Positions 34,201 to 49,200 of a DNA stretch of 64,000 nucleotides are shown in pieces; the stretch's first letter is position 1; each line of letters begins with the position of its first letter. The notes under the pieces are model-generated. The model was not told the origin of the DNA. It did not search any database and saw nothing but the letters and a program-made list of their open reading frames with translations. The position numbers and the translations under genes were made by a program. Origin of the DNA: Manduca sexta. Lineage: Eukaryota > Arthropoda > Insecta > Lepidoptera > Sphingidae. The stretch spans positions 868,001 through 932,000 of the forward strand of contig NC_051132.1 of the NCBI RefSeq assembly GCF_014839805.1. Reading direction: 5' to 3'.

Positions 34201-37200
34201 AGACCAATTATAGCATTTATATAACTAGGTGCTGCATCATTATTCGACCGCATGAAGAAACGTCCTCAAAAACAACGTATTACCACTGCAATGTTGTGGA
34301 TGATCTTCCAAATTGTTTACTATCAGACAAATTAAAACACGAAGTTGCGCCTCAAACACTCTTCCGTATGTTGAGTTACGGAGGTCGTATCAATTCGCCA
34401 ATTTAAAATATGTACAATATTTCACAATGGCAACCTTGCGGTAACCTTTCTCTCGTACGCCCGCGTTAATTGCGTCATTTAGATGTGTGTTTATGCATCG
34501 AAACTTGTTGTTATGTGGTATTGTGCAAGATAGTTACTTCTCGAGGGTTAACAAGATTGTTCCGCCCTCATGTCTGTGCCCGTTTTACTAGGGACCGTTA
34601 GCTCGCGTTACGACACCGAGCAGTAAACTTCAACTGTGGCCCTACATTAATATCTATTAAGTATGTCTGATTAGTGTCCATTAAATATTGTAATTCGTTA
34701 GGAATACAAGGGAGTGATTTGGAGCTCTGAAAATCTCAATTACCATACGCGACTCGTCAAAGGTAGTCGTCAAAGTTCACTTGGGTATTGTTTTTTTTTT
34801 ATTGCTTTGAATGACGAGACGAGCTTGCCGTTCGTCTGATGGTAAGCGCTACCACCACCCATAAACAGTAGAAGACCATCCAACGCCTTAAATTACAAAG
34901 TATTGTTTGGTATTCCACTGCACTCGCCATCCTGAAACGTGAGATGTTAAGTCTCATTAGGTCCAGTAGTTACACTGGCTATAATATCCTTCAAACCGGA
35001 ACACAACAGTGACTACACACTGCTGCTTGGTGGCAGAAATGACATTGCGGTGGTACCTACCCAGACGGACTCTCACATATGAGAGACCTACCACCAGTAA
35101 CTGTTAGACTCAGTAGTAATACTTTAGTCGAGCTGGTGCTTTCACGCTGTACACAAACATCTTCACCACTTTTATTTACTTTCCGTTTAAAATCATGAAT
35201 AAGGTATTTTCCAAAATATAAAAAGGTACAAATCATTTAAATTTTATCGTGTTGATATACTAGTATCAGAAGGTCCTGCCAGGTGGCTTGTGATTTCACA
35301 TCGAGTTTACAACGCGAGCACGTTGCCGCCCTTTATTTCCGACGCCCTTTCTTGGCAATCGGCGGTTTCCTTTCCGTAACGAGATTGCTGATGACGTCCT
35401 TGTGACGTCAGAGATGTTTGTTTACTGTAGTGGTTTTACCTTTATATGTTATATATCTACCTAAATACCGAGACGGACAAGACGCTTAGTGTTGATTGTG
35501 AATTCTACCAACTCGCATCAGGCCAATATGATGGATAAAATCCATATACCACATAGAGCAGAAGAAATGCCCAACAGTGACCGAAAACCAACTATTATGA
35601 TTAACTATCTCTTGCTCGCGGTTTCGGCGGAGAGTAATTCTGTCTCTGTCAAAATTTTAATGAACCTTCACCTTGGATGTCTCCATTGTCAAAACTGTAT
35701 CAAAATCCGTTCAGTAGTTTTTGAGTTAATCGTGTTCAGACGGACAGACGCGGGGGACTTTGTCTTATATGTAGTGAAGGATAATTATTCTGTTTTGAGC
35801 CTTATCCTACAGTAGCATGTAACAAAACGACAGAAAAATGAAACGTTTCTGTTTAACAGTTTAGTATTAACATAAAACACAAACACATTTTTTCCTCATG
35901 AGACTGACCACAAAATTACTTGAACACATTCAAAATTTCTACACACATTAACTTAAATCGAATATTTTTTTCCTCATCTAAAGTATATCTTTGAAATTTA
36001 TTTTAGTGAAGAAAAAACGATAGTTGACAGACACAAATGTTTAAATGCTGTTTGAAGTTTCGAATTTATTCAGTTAATTTTGCGCCTGACTGTATTAGTC
36101 GACATTTGAACATCAATAAATTAAATTGCAATTATATTAAAGAATCTAAAATAGTAACAAATATTCATAATATTTCCAGCACTAGAACAATGAGGCAAGA
36201 TTAGTGGAAAAATTGATATTCATGATATTGAATTAAATAATCGCGTTGGATGATATGAGCCGCGCCTTGTCGCGAGCAACCCCGCCTTCATACCCATCGC
36301 TACAACTTTGTAGGCCAACTTGAACGTGCATTTGAAAAGACAAAATTGATTAATCGTATGGCATGAAGCAGTGAGGCTTGGCATGTACCTGGCAGCACTA
36401 ACAACCATCTTTCGAATGGCTGCTTTTTCTTTGGAAAACGTGTAGTCAAAAGAATAGATCTCATATATGATGGGAACAGGCATGATGGATAAGGGCAAAT
36501 TTGTCGCCATATCGGGCACAAATTTCAGACATGAAGCAGAAAACCCAATGTCAATTTGCTTGACCCGGGATTCGAACCCGAGACTTCATAGCAATGAACA
36601 ATGCAAATAAAATCTTCAACACAATAATCAAATATGTCTGTTACAGCACAAACGTGGTGATGAACTACACCGAGGTGGAAGGCAAGGTGCGCGAGGCGAC
36701 GTCGGACGAGGCGTGGGGCCCCACCGGCCAGCAGATGCAGGAGCTCGCGCTGGCGACCTTCACCTACGAACACTTCCCTGAGGTGATGTCCATGCTGTGG
36801 CGACGCATGCTGCACGACAACAGGAGCCACTGGCGCAGGACTTACAAGGTACGCGGATGGATTTAGGCTGAATAAAACAGTAATAAAAACACTCCCATTA
36901 AAGTCCTTGATATACATCTGCATTTTACTTTTTACTAATAATATTAATGCAAAACTTTGTGAATATGTTTGGATGAAATTTGGCAAATGGAGAGACAATG
37001 CCTCGGATTAATACACAGTAATTTTTTAATCCCAGTAATTTGCTTCTGTGAAAAATAATTTAATTTTTAATTAGATGGCGGTAGCGTTGTTTGCAGATTG
37101 ATTATGGATTACTATAGTTTTTTTAGGGACATAGCCGTAAAAGCTTTCCAACGCGAACAAAGCCGTGCGAAGCCCGAGTTACTGAAAATGAACTAAAACG

Positions 37201-40200
37201 TAACTATTAGTAAATATTTAGTGCGTAATACAAGAATAAAATACAAATTGGAAAAGTTCAAAACATTCCGTTCCGTTTCCCTGGTAAACTCCCCTCTATA
37301 AGTTCCCCGGTTGGTGTCCCCAGTGCCTGCTGCTGCTGAGCTACCTGGTGCGCAACGGGTCGGAGCGCGTCGTGACGTCGGCCAGGGAGCACATCTACGA
37401 CCTGCGCTCGCTCGAGAACTACACCTACGTCGACGACATCGGCAAGGATCAGGTAATATAACCGCTGACCCACGAGTGTCATCCAAACGGTAACCACTGT
37501 GAGGGTGTAATGGGAATAGTACAAAATTCATTTAACACAAACAAATACATACAATCAAATGATCGGATGAAGAACTTTGCTGGTGGTGGGACCCTTGTAT
37601 TCACCTGGATAGGGACCACTTTATACAAGATGTGACCGCATGCATTCTAGGATCAACCTGTGTATATCCAGTTCAAACATAATTGTACTAAAACTTTCAA
37701 CGAAATGTGAAAAAACAATCAGCAAGCCAGCATAATATTTCCGATGGCCTTCATCATCCCTTGTTTTTCTCTCTTCACTTAACGCTAGTTGCAATGAAAA
37801 GTGTGTTATTAATTTATAATGCTGTACTGCAGGGTATAAACGTGCGGCACAAGGTTCGCGAGCTGATCGACTTCATCCAGGACGACGAGAAGCTCCGCGA
37901 GGAACGGAAGAAGGCAAAGAAGAACAAGGACAAGTATATTGGTATGTACAATATAGATACTTAAATTAAGTTTACACTAGCAAGGTCTCGCAAAAATATG
38001 TCACAAGTCTCGCAAGTTTTAAAACTTGCAGTAATCTGCTCCTATTGACTGCTTTCTTATTAAACTAAACCCGTACTACAACTAAAATCACTCACATTAA
38101 TGTCCGTTACCGACAGAGACTAGTCTATGGAACTTAGGGTTAGTGTAGTTTTCCATAAAAAAAATCATTCAGAGAATCCTCTTACACTTTCAATATACAC
38201 TTTCAAATTTTGCATTCTATGCATCACTTATTTGTTGATCGTTATCATTTTGTTGCGTAAGTCCACTTCGTGTTTTTGCTCCTTGCAAATTTATGATAGA
38301 TATTTCCCCATGACAGTAAATACGTGTATGTTCCAGGCATGTCGTCGGAGGCGGCGGTGCTGGGCGTGGGCGGGATGGGCGGCATGGGCGGGCGCGGCGG
38401 AGGGGCGGGCGGCTGGGGCGAGTACAGCGACCGCGCCTCCAGCTGGGGTAATTACATCATTTATACCACTTATCAAATTGTTAGACTTGTAATTCTGCAA
38501 ATTTGAAAACTTGTTATAAGCATCTCTGGCGGTAAAACTAAAGGTGCTAACTGTTCTCATCCCTCAATTGTGAGTTAAGCTGGATAAAGTAAAGACATTA
38601 AAGTATTAGGAAAATCTTCGAACATTTTTAAAGCACTCCTTATGTAAAGCTTGAATAGGACTTCTTTTTTATTTGGCACTGTACCTCGTTCATCATTTGA
38701 ATTGATTTCGAAAAGGGTGACACTAGAGTTTTTTTGTTGTTCTTCTCTAATGGAAATTGCTTTCCGAACTGGTGGTAGAGAAAAAATTTATAAAATTCAA
38801 ACAATATTTGACATTTTGTACATATAGTCCGCCCCGTGACCATAAAGACATCAGCAGAAAATTATAATATAAAATCTGCAAAATAGGTTTATTTCATTTT
38901 TTTAGATAAAAAATATATATTTTATTTCAAGACAACAATTGTGAAAAATACAATATTGATAATTAATATTATGTATGTTATTCTAGACGAGCCGAAGGAG
39001 CGTAATGAGGAAGAAGAGTACGACAGGGAAGACTCGGACGGAGACTACGCGCCGAGGAAACACAACAAGTGCGTACACACTAGCATACATGCTACAGTTT
39101 GTAATTGGATTATATTTGTAACCTTAATAATAATACGAAAGTGAAATTTTGTGAATATGGATATTTTTTGTTACTGAGAAGTAAGCTACGCAACGAATGA
39201 ACGGGTATAAATGAAATTTATTATATATCTATACTATTATATAAAGCTGAAGAGTTTGTTTGTTTGTTTGTTTGAACGCGCTAATCTCAGGAACTACCGG
39301 TCCAAACTGAAAAATTCTTTTTGCGTTGGATAGCCCTTTGTTCGTGGAGTACTATAGGCTATATATCATCACGCTATACCCAATAGGAGCGGAGCAGTAA
39401 TGAAACATGTTGCAAAAACGGGGGAAAATTATTAGTTTTGAGAGCTTCCGTTGCGTGCGCTGCGTAAACGGTTAAAGTTATGCAACAATGATGTATGACG
39501 GGATTGTTCCTCTTAAAAAGTTCTAAAAATATATATTATAAAACTAAGTCCCCCGCTGCATCTGTCTGCCTGAATGTGTTAAACTCAAAAACTACTTAAC
39601 GTATTAAGATGAAATTTGGTATGGAAACAGTTTGAGACCCTGGGAAGAACAAAGGCTCCCAGGAAACTACTACTTTTATAACGGAAAACTTTAGCCTGAA
39701 AAACTTTATAACGCGGGCGGAGCCGCGGGCAAAAGCTAGTATAATATATTTTAATTCGCCCGTATAGCGAACATTGTACAAAAGGTGTTAAAACCCGTCA
39801 TAGAGGCCCACGTATGTCGCGTTCGGGAGCAGCCTGTGTATGTCCGGTACCAACAGGCCGACATATTTGTGTCGACTGCCGAAGGACAATAATTTCGCGT
39901 TAGTCGACATTCTATTGGACCCCACTCTACTTACAATCAAGTGCAGTCGAGTCGCTTCACCGTGCACACATAAATAATACTATTTTAATCCCATTGATTA
40001 TGTGTTCATCTAAGATTTTTATTCTAAGAAATACGTTGCGTCTATCTTATTATCTATAAAATATAATAACATATTACGTAATGACATTGCAGGGACAGAG
40101 ACGCGTCGGTGTACCGCGACGCGGAGGTAGTGGCCAGCAGCCCCCCGCGGTCCATCACGACAGCGCCGACCGCCGGCGCCGGGGGGCTGGGGTCCCTGTC

Positions 40201-43200
40201 GGGCGCCGGCCCGCTCACCGTCACCGTGCGCAGCCCCGCCAGGAACAAACCCGCCACGCCGACACGCAGGATTGATTTGGGTATGAGACTGACATCAATT
40301 TATTGTGATATGAGTTGTAAATGTTTAGGTATTTAATACCTAATTGGGTAATTTTTAACATTCCTAAACACTCATAAAATCAGAAGGATCATTGGTGCGT
40401 TGTTTATCGTTATGTATAATAAATAGTGGTCCTGTATTACTGGGAAGAAAGTTCTTAGCAGAAGAAGTTGCACTCGAGAGGATGTAGGCTTTAATTCACC
40501 ATGCTGATTAAGCATACACATGCTCAATTAGTGATTATGTAATTATGATTATTATAAGTTAATACAACAAGATTAAAATATTCACAGGTGCAGCAGCGAC
40601 GTACGGCAAGACATCGCAGCCGGCACAGCAAATACAACCGACGAGCCAGCTGCCCGTCGATAACAACAACTCGCAGGACTTGTTGGACGAGTTATTCAAG
40701 ACGTGTCCCGCGCCCGGCGCCTCCCCCGCCGCCACCCCCGCCTCCGCCGCCGCCAACAACCACTCCGCTTCACTCGTGCTTGAAGATGACTTCGATCCTA
40801 GGTGACGATATTTTCTATAAAAAGAGTCACGTAAATTGCCCCATGGAATATTTGAATAATCTATGTAAATACGTAAAAAAAAGAAACAGTCACATGAATC
40901 AAGAATCGTGGCGTTTTTTGGTTGTCGGTTAAAGGTTTGGATTAACGTCAGATGAATTGTATCTGTGTCCGAGAAATTTTAAAGGATGTGTTATAAAGAA
41001 GTGGGCTTTTATATCGCTAATAATTTCACCAACAATATAAAACAAAAGGTTAAATACCTCACATCAGATTACAGACTAGTTATATCTCTAAAACAAGGCA
41101 CTGCAACTGGTTAAAAAGAGCAATCATACGGGTTTAATCGAGTATCCCTCAGCATGTTTGTTGATATAACATTATTGCGTGTATGTGGTTGCAGAGCGGA
41201 GGAGCAGCGCGCGGGCGCGGGCTCGGAGTTCGGCGACTTCTCGAAGGCGTGGAGCGCGGCGCCGCCCGACGCGCCCGACGGGTTCGCCGACTTCGCCTCC
41301 GCCTTCGGCGCCGCCGCGCCCGCGCCCGCCGCACCACCCGCACCCGCGCCCGCACCCGCACCCGCCGCACTCGCTGCGCCCGCGCCGCCTTGTAAGTATT
41401 ACTTAAAAATAAACCATTCAAAACAAATATTAAGAAATGTAAACACAGTGTACCTTAGTAGTACCCTAAAACTAAATTCTATGTTTAGCCAAACATTAAC
41501 AATATGTAAAGAAACATCGTAATAAGTTTTAAAAAAATATATATTAAAATTTATCATAAACTGTGAAATACATGAATTTATTACTCAAAAAGTCTGTTTT
41601 ATGAATAACATTTTAGATAAAATATATAATATTTCACTACATACAAAATAAACCATATAAAACTGTTACGTTTTCCAGCCCCACAAGCTTCGAACCTGGA
41701 CCTCCTGAGTTCGCTAGCGGCGCCGCCCCTCACACCGCTTGGGTCCCTGGATCTTTCCCCCATGGACAACCTGACTGGACAACTGGCTGCCACCACGCTA
41801 CAACCAACATTACCACCACAAGGTAACCTATTCATTATCATTTTTGTTTTTTTAGTATCTGTTAAGGATATGATGGAAAGAGAAAATTTGTTAATTTTTT
41901 TTTATAAACAACTAGCTTTTGCTCGCGGCTTCGCCCGCGTGAAGGTGTTTTCCAGGATAAAATTCCACTGTTTGATAAAAGTCTTGCTACATATTTTCCC
42001 GGTACTTATAGGTTCAAACTAATTTTATCCCCAATCTATAATTTCAGTTCAATCAGTCGAAAATCTAAGAACATTTATACAAACTTTCATCCCCTATTTT
42101 ATCCCCTTAAGGGTAGAATTTATCAAAATCCTTTCTTAGGGGATGCCTACGTCATAGTAGCTTTATGCATGTAAAGTCTTAGCCCGATCCGTCCAATGGT
42201 TTGGGCTGTTCCTTGATATATCACTGTCAGTCACCTTTGAGTTATATATTATATTAACAACTGAAGTTAGCTAAAATTGAGTTTCTCGAAGCTGACCACT
42301 ATTTATGTACTATGTATTTTGAGACTATGCAATTTTGTCGCGTTCGCGATTCACTTTCACTTTTGTTGAGTTTCAGAACGCGATATTAGATCCTCCAACG
42401 CGCACGCGAATTTGAACTTTATGCAGCGGTAATAAATTACAAATTGACTCTCCATTTTATTTAGAAAACGTTTGTATGGGAAATAGAAAAATGCTGTTTT
42501 GAGGATTTTCCCGGCAATTATTCGAATTTTTCTCAACTTTTAAATCTTCCCTAGACCTCCACGAATAATTCAAGACCAAGATAAGATAAATCCGTTCAGC
42601 CGTTCTCGAGTTTTAGCGAGACTAACGAACAGCAATTCATTTTTATATATATATAAACAATATTACCATGTATATAAGATCAGTACATTCATTTTATTAA
42701 TTTTTACTGTTTACCAGCAGTATGCCGATACTTATGATTACCTTTGAAGGACACCATTAAATGATAATTATTGCATTATTAAAATTAAATGTTTTATCCA
42801 ACAGTGACAACCACATTTCACAACCAGTATATAAAATATATATTTATAATTATTGACGGAAATGGGTTTGACTATAATCTTCCTGAAAAAGGAAAATTAA
42901 TAACCCGCTCTGGGGAATCCATTTTTACTTTTTCATTTTAAAGTTAATATTGGCAGTACAGGAAATTTAATGTATATTTTACCACGACAGGCTATAAAAA
43001 TATAATTCTATTGAAATAAAATTATTCGCGGATTTTATCGCCGTTGCTTATATTTTAATTTTCCCCCGACGTTTCGAAGACTTTGCCGCCTTCATGGTCA
43101 CGTGGCAGACTCAGTATAGCAGTATATTTCTAATTAATGTAATTTTGTAATTAATAATCCATCATATCTTTAACACATACTCAAGTTATTTTGTTTATAA

Positions 43201-46200
43201 AATTTTTGTCTTATACTTTATTTTAAAAGCTATTTTGCGAAAAAATATTTTAACCAAGATACACTATTCGAAAACAATTGGTACCGGGAAAAATGTGTTA
43301 TTAATCGATCAAATTAATAGTTTGATGTCTGATTAGTCGATTTTAATATCGACTGTGTTGTGTGTTGACTGGTTCATAATTTTCTTAATAATTTATTACA
43401 AAATATAAAACATACCAATTCGACAAACGCTAGATTGATTATCCTGTGTTTCTTTCGCACCGCCACAATTTTCGCGAAAATATAAACGCGTACAGCCACA
43501 CAAAGCTATCCGGCATTACCACACAAAATGTTTTTTTAGTAGTGTGTTTTTTTATTTTGGAAAATGTGAGTGTTTGCATGTGCGTATATCCATGTGAGTT
43601 GGTCGAGTCAAGACAGTTTTGGGCACATTCAGGATTCTTTTATTTTCAGACGGGCAAGCCGACATGACGTCACAACAACGCGACCTACTGCGCGCTTTGA
43701 AATATTTCGCAACCACCCTACAGTCCATAGAGAAGATTCAGTCGGAGAGTGACGTAAATAACATACTCAAATGTCTTCAGAAAGCCAAAGATCATCTCCC
43801 CGGCCCGCTGACTGTGCAAAAACTGTCAAAATTTGATGATTACGTCATGAACGCGGAAATCATCGAAGCGTATTCTCGACTGCTGACAGTTATCATTAGA
43901 GACCTGTTGCCACAGTGGCCAGTGTTCAAAGACAAAATTGTCAGCCTGTTTACCATCGAGGACTGTTTTGCTGTTAGCTACGAAACAGTTAGCATTTTGT
44001 GCGGATACCTGAAGAATGAGACAAATCAATCCGTCCAAGAGGCTTTGTCGTATTTCTTACTGAAATATATTAAAAGTGACGCAGTAATAGCAGCCGCCAT
44101 CGACTGCAGTAGCAACTTGGATATAGAAGAATACGACAAATATCAGCTGCAACACGAATGGGAGAATTACGTGCAGATGCTGGTCACACTGCCCGAGAGG
44201 GTTGCCAATAAATTGCAGACCGACACCCCCAAAGATTTCTCTAGAAGTTTCTATTCGACTTTTTTGATTTTTCACATCGTAAGATGCCTTGATTTTATGT
44301 CTGAATGTAATTTAAATTTGGGTTCACAGTATGACATGTACTACTTATCCTACTTCCTCTCGAAGGTTATCACGAATTACAATATAAATGGCAACTGCGA
44401 AGCTGTGTATGACTTCACCGACGTCCTGATATCTTGGGTGAGCGATACGAATGTAGAAAAAACTAGATTTGTTAAAAGGAAACTAATTCAGACCTTGATG
44501 AAACACATGAGCCGGCCGGCCATAGAGAACTTTGCCTATGTCTTACTAGCGAAGTGTCCTATAGACTACAAAAAAGATCAACAGATTATCCTACATATAC
44601 TGGGCGATAATTTTGACACGAACAATGATTGGAAAGAGATTCTCATACATAAAATACCGTTTTATTTCATGCCTAGAGACTATAAAAATACGTCGATACC
44701 AGAAAATTTCTTATACTATTTATCGACAACGAGAAATAGTGTCGATGTTTTCACAGATCTATTTGATAGATTGAGCCGAGCATGGGCGGACGTGAAACTT
44801 AACAACACCTCTAATGTCGACCAACACATGTATCTCTCGGAGTTGTTAGTGCTGTCCGTAAAATATCGTACGCTAATGACGTTACAGAAGAAAATCGGAT
44901 GGAATTTTATGGAGAGTAAGTCGATATTATTTAAAGGAATGGGAAAGCATTTGGACGTCTGGTCGCAAGAGTACAGATGTGTGGGCATGGCGACTATAGA
45001 GGTCATTCTGAAAACGCTCGCTGATATCGATAGGAGCGATAGAGAAGCGTCCCAAAGCCTTAACTTTAAATATGCAGAAATGGGTGAAAGTTGCGTTGAA
45101 ATACATAGAGTTTTAAAGGAATTGACAAACAGATGTCTCATAGACAAGAAAAGACAAATACCGCACGGTACCACAAAGATATTGGGTGTGAAGCGTGCGT
45201 TAGATTCCATAGCGATGAAAATTATCGACAGAGAAGACATGCCTTCTACCACCAATACAATAGTTACTTGCGCAGTCAAAGGACCTGAACAGACTAAAGA
45301 AATAGTCAAAGCTATTATATCTGTCAAATTGGATGCCCTAGAAAAAGAGGGGAAACAGGTAGTGGAAGACCTAGACTCGGACGACGATCTAGAACCCTAC
45401 GACATGTCCAACGATGTGTCAGCGAATGCTAAATTCAGACCTACATTCCTACGGGAACTGTTGGATAATTTAGTCGAAGCGGAAAACATTGATACGTTCG
45501 AGGCGTGTCTCTCTGTTGCAGAGGAGATGGTCACAAAACAAATGAAGGCAGAGAGCCCAAGACTCGCCACGCAATTACTGGACATTTTCATACATTTAGA
45601 ACCGAAATTCCACGTAGACGACTTCGAGAGGATCAAATTTAATACATGCGTGGCGATAGTGTACGCTAAACCCGCACCGTGTGCCGAACATTTGTGCAAG
45701 GAGTTTCATACCGACGTGGGAAGGTACTCCATAGCCACGAAAATATATATGCTGGACATACTATCGGCAGCTGTCAACAAAATATCGAACATCATGCCCG
45801 AAGAAGTTGTCAGCAAAGCGACAAGCGAAATAATCAGTACGCAGAATGATGAAGAAAAATTACCGCCAGAAGAAATAATTCGACGGCGGTTGATAAATAA
45901 AACTAAATATTATCATTCAAAAAGGCCGCACCCCTTCGCTAAGGCGAAAATTAACGAATTCTCAAAGGTCGCTGATAGCTTTTTTTACCCCCTAATAGGC
46001 GGGTTGGGGTACAAACAGCTCACGCTAAGCCATCACAATATGAAGCAAGATATCGACAACATACTCCTGTTTAAATACTTAGCTGTAGTCGGTAACGTTA
46101 TTTTAGCCTCGAAAAATTGTCCGAAATGTTCGAAATACTGTTGGGAGATACTGCAAATGCTGCTCTATCTTCGGTACACACCAGACCCAAAGCTTAAATC

Positions 46201-49200
46201 TTGCGTCATATCCCTACTCGCGTCGGTAATTTTGGCATTACCACCGTACATACTGAAAACGGAATTTTTCGACACGCTAATGGAGTTTCGGTCGTGGTTA
46301 GTCGATTGTTTATCGAATTTCGATTTGACGATGCAGACGAGCGGTGCTAAGTCAGAGTTAGCTGTATTCGCGGGACAAGTTTTAGGACTGATTGAGAAGT
46401 CGTTGTCTGATTTTGACTGAGATTGGGTTAAATAGCGTGATATGGGTTCGCAGTGTTGACACGGGGTATCTGTATGAAGTATTCGTTCGGTGTCGTATTT
46501 GATGATATCGATACTCAAAAAGTATCGATCAAATATCAATATCACTTAAAAAAAAAAATTTTGTTGCCTTAGTAGGCAAACGAGCGAGCAGGCCGCCTGA
46601 TGGTCAGCAGTATCCGCCGCCATGGACTAAAGCAATGCAAAAAATATTATTACCCCATATTAACGTTTAGTATCGATACCTTGCTACTCGAAACCCTAAC
46701 ATACCGAGTATCATTCAAACTCTAGGTGTGACGTCACATCTACTACGATGTAGCATTTACACGCTACATAAGCTATTTTGTTTAAAGTTCCTTTTCTTTT
46801 TCACAAACTGTGATATTAAGTGGCTAATATCGAGTACGGAATTCGAAGGCAATTGTGTGCCAACCCATGTATCTATTCGCATGGTGGTCTCAATCTTAGA
46901 AGGCTGAGGCAACTTGAATGAACTGGCTGTAATTGAAAATAGAAGTCTCCGTCTCGTTGGATTATCAATAGATAATAATTATGCTGAGAATACTGGATAA
47001 AAAAGATGTTCGCAGGACCCAAAAAAAATACAAATTTTAAATGTAGTATACTCCACTATAACTCACTGTGACGCCCGTAGAAATTGCATTTCTTCACTGT
47101 ATTAGCAATTAAGATATCAAAATATCGATTTTAACAATCTGTGATTGATCTTTGCTTTTAATAACTGCCAAATTTGACATAGCACCTATAGTATTTACCC
47201 TTATCAATGTGGCAATACATCACAAGTTAGGCTTTATGTGGTCGTATTCCAACGTGATAAAGTTGTATTTAGCACAAAATTTTAATACAATATGTAGTTA
47301 TAATTTTGACTGATTGGAAGAGGAGTTTTCTAAATTCCAATGTGAACGTATTGATCTAGGCTTTGGGACAATTATCAATTGGGTGTAGAAACTAACACCT
47401 AAACCAGGGTAATAATAAAACCCCGTTTTAAGAAAAACAAGTGACTTGCTAGGATTAGAATATGAATAATAGCCCCCGACATCTCATGATAAAGAAATAA
47501 GTTGCATGAGTCTATCCCTCTTGGTAAACAAGCATGAGCTGGCGTGTGAGAGAATAAGATGAGGTTGTATTTGCGTTAACTGCAGGCTCAAGGTCAATAC
47601 AAAAAAAAACAAAATTAAACTAACCTGCTTAAAGCGGTGCGTGGTTTTTTCAACCTTATATGAAGGGCTATAATGTTAAGTTTCCGTTATATTGTAATGC
47701 TCTCTAACGTTTCTCTGCGCTGATCCTTGGATACCTCTTGTCTTGTCTTATGCTGGTAGTAGGATATTTGTATCCGCTCAGATCGCGAGCACCGCACACA
47801 AGGTAAAATCTACCATAGTTGCCCACGAAATGAATCGCGTTTTGGGGACCCTTGTGTAGATTTAGTTTCAAACATGCCGGCATAATTATGTCAACTGGTG
47901 ATGGGTAATCTCTTCAGTCGAGACTATCTAGCTCCACTCTCCTTACCATTAGGTGCATTGGAGTCACTTTGATGAGGTCATATAAAGACTCAAGACTTTC
48001 TGGCTCTTGCTCCACTTATAATCAGATGTAGTAGGCTTATCTACCGTGCCCGCATGAAAACACCTAATGGAGGGGGCCACACTGTGCATACAATGACCAG
48101 GTGCTGTGCTAGGTTATATTATAAAAATGGATTTATCACAGCTTTGCGCTCTATAGGTACTAACTACACGTAGCTTTAACCTCGAATATATATAAATAAA
48201 GAACTATTATTTCTTTGTGAATTAGGATATTTTGGTGTAATTGAGTATAGTCTATGAACACATTTTATAATAAAAAAAAACCTTTACTTTGTTGGGAAAG
48301 TATGAAAACAAGCGTTCCCAGGTTCAAACTAAAAATAAATACTCTCTAAGCTTTTAATAACCGAGAAAATAGAGAAAAGGCAATACCATTAGTTATAATG
48401 GTATACAATCTCACTGCATTGGCCTTAAAGGAATGACGAATTCTACAAACTATACTTCTACGTAACAAACACTAGCTGTGCTAAGATTGTGCATTTAAGA
48501 GATATCTGTGCTATTTTTGTGTATATTTGACATTGTAAGTAGATGTAAAGGGACATCACTGGAGTACTTGTCGACTCTGGAAACTAAATAAGTATGTTTT
48601 TTTTTTTTGTTATATGACAATCAAGAAAAAATCTAAAGTGTTCTGTTTATTATTTTTCGTGTAAGTTTATCAGATATTTAGTAAGATTTTTGAATATATA
48701 TGCGTCCCGTGATGTCCCTTAAGTGATTAGCTATAAAACTGTGTATGTATAAATATGTATTCACCCACCGTCTCAAATAAAGCGTATTCAGCAATTTGTG
48801 TTTTATTGTGTTTATCTGTGGATTAAAAAGCGAAAAATAATCATTGCTGTGTGATTACAGCTTTCCTAAACTTGAGGGTTTTTTATATCTAGCGTGATAA
48901 ATATAGATATATAGTGAAAACCGCTTATAACGACATTGTAGGTGACACAATAATCGTTATAAAAGATGCGTTGTTATAACCAGATTTTACTGTAATTAAA
49001 ATTATATTTTAGAGTCGGAATCAACACGCATTTATTTCAGCATGTTATCATAAAGTATTAGATTGATACTTTGTTCACAATAAAATACAATAATGTATGG
49101 GTTATAACAACAAAATTATTAAATTAATCCACAGGAATCCAACCGACACCGGTAAGCCTCCTGCAACCACTGACGACCAACAACCAGCAACCACAGCCAG

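Larger units (their letters stand above)
31253..36646. other. EpsinR intron 1
   Basis: 5.4 kb, AT-rich, no gene seen. Contains an R1 fragment, a poly(A)-tailed retroposon, a dispersed repeat and, at its 3' end, a SINE-B. A perfect CRE-like TGACGTCA occurs at 35403-35410; an enhancer role is possible but not shown. Confidence 0.6.
46421..49134. other. Tel2-isoform 3' UTR and remaining EpsinR intron
   Basis: No gene seen. Holds a hairpin, retroposon fragment, R1 copy, poly(A) signal and a short inverted-repeat element listed separately. Confidence 0.6.

Noticed and set aside
35403..35410. CRE element TGACGTCA
   Set aside because: The same octamer appears at several other places (including the Tel2 start and near 9155, 46735, 51435 and 60771) without a consistent promoter context, so it was not called as a site.
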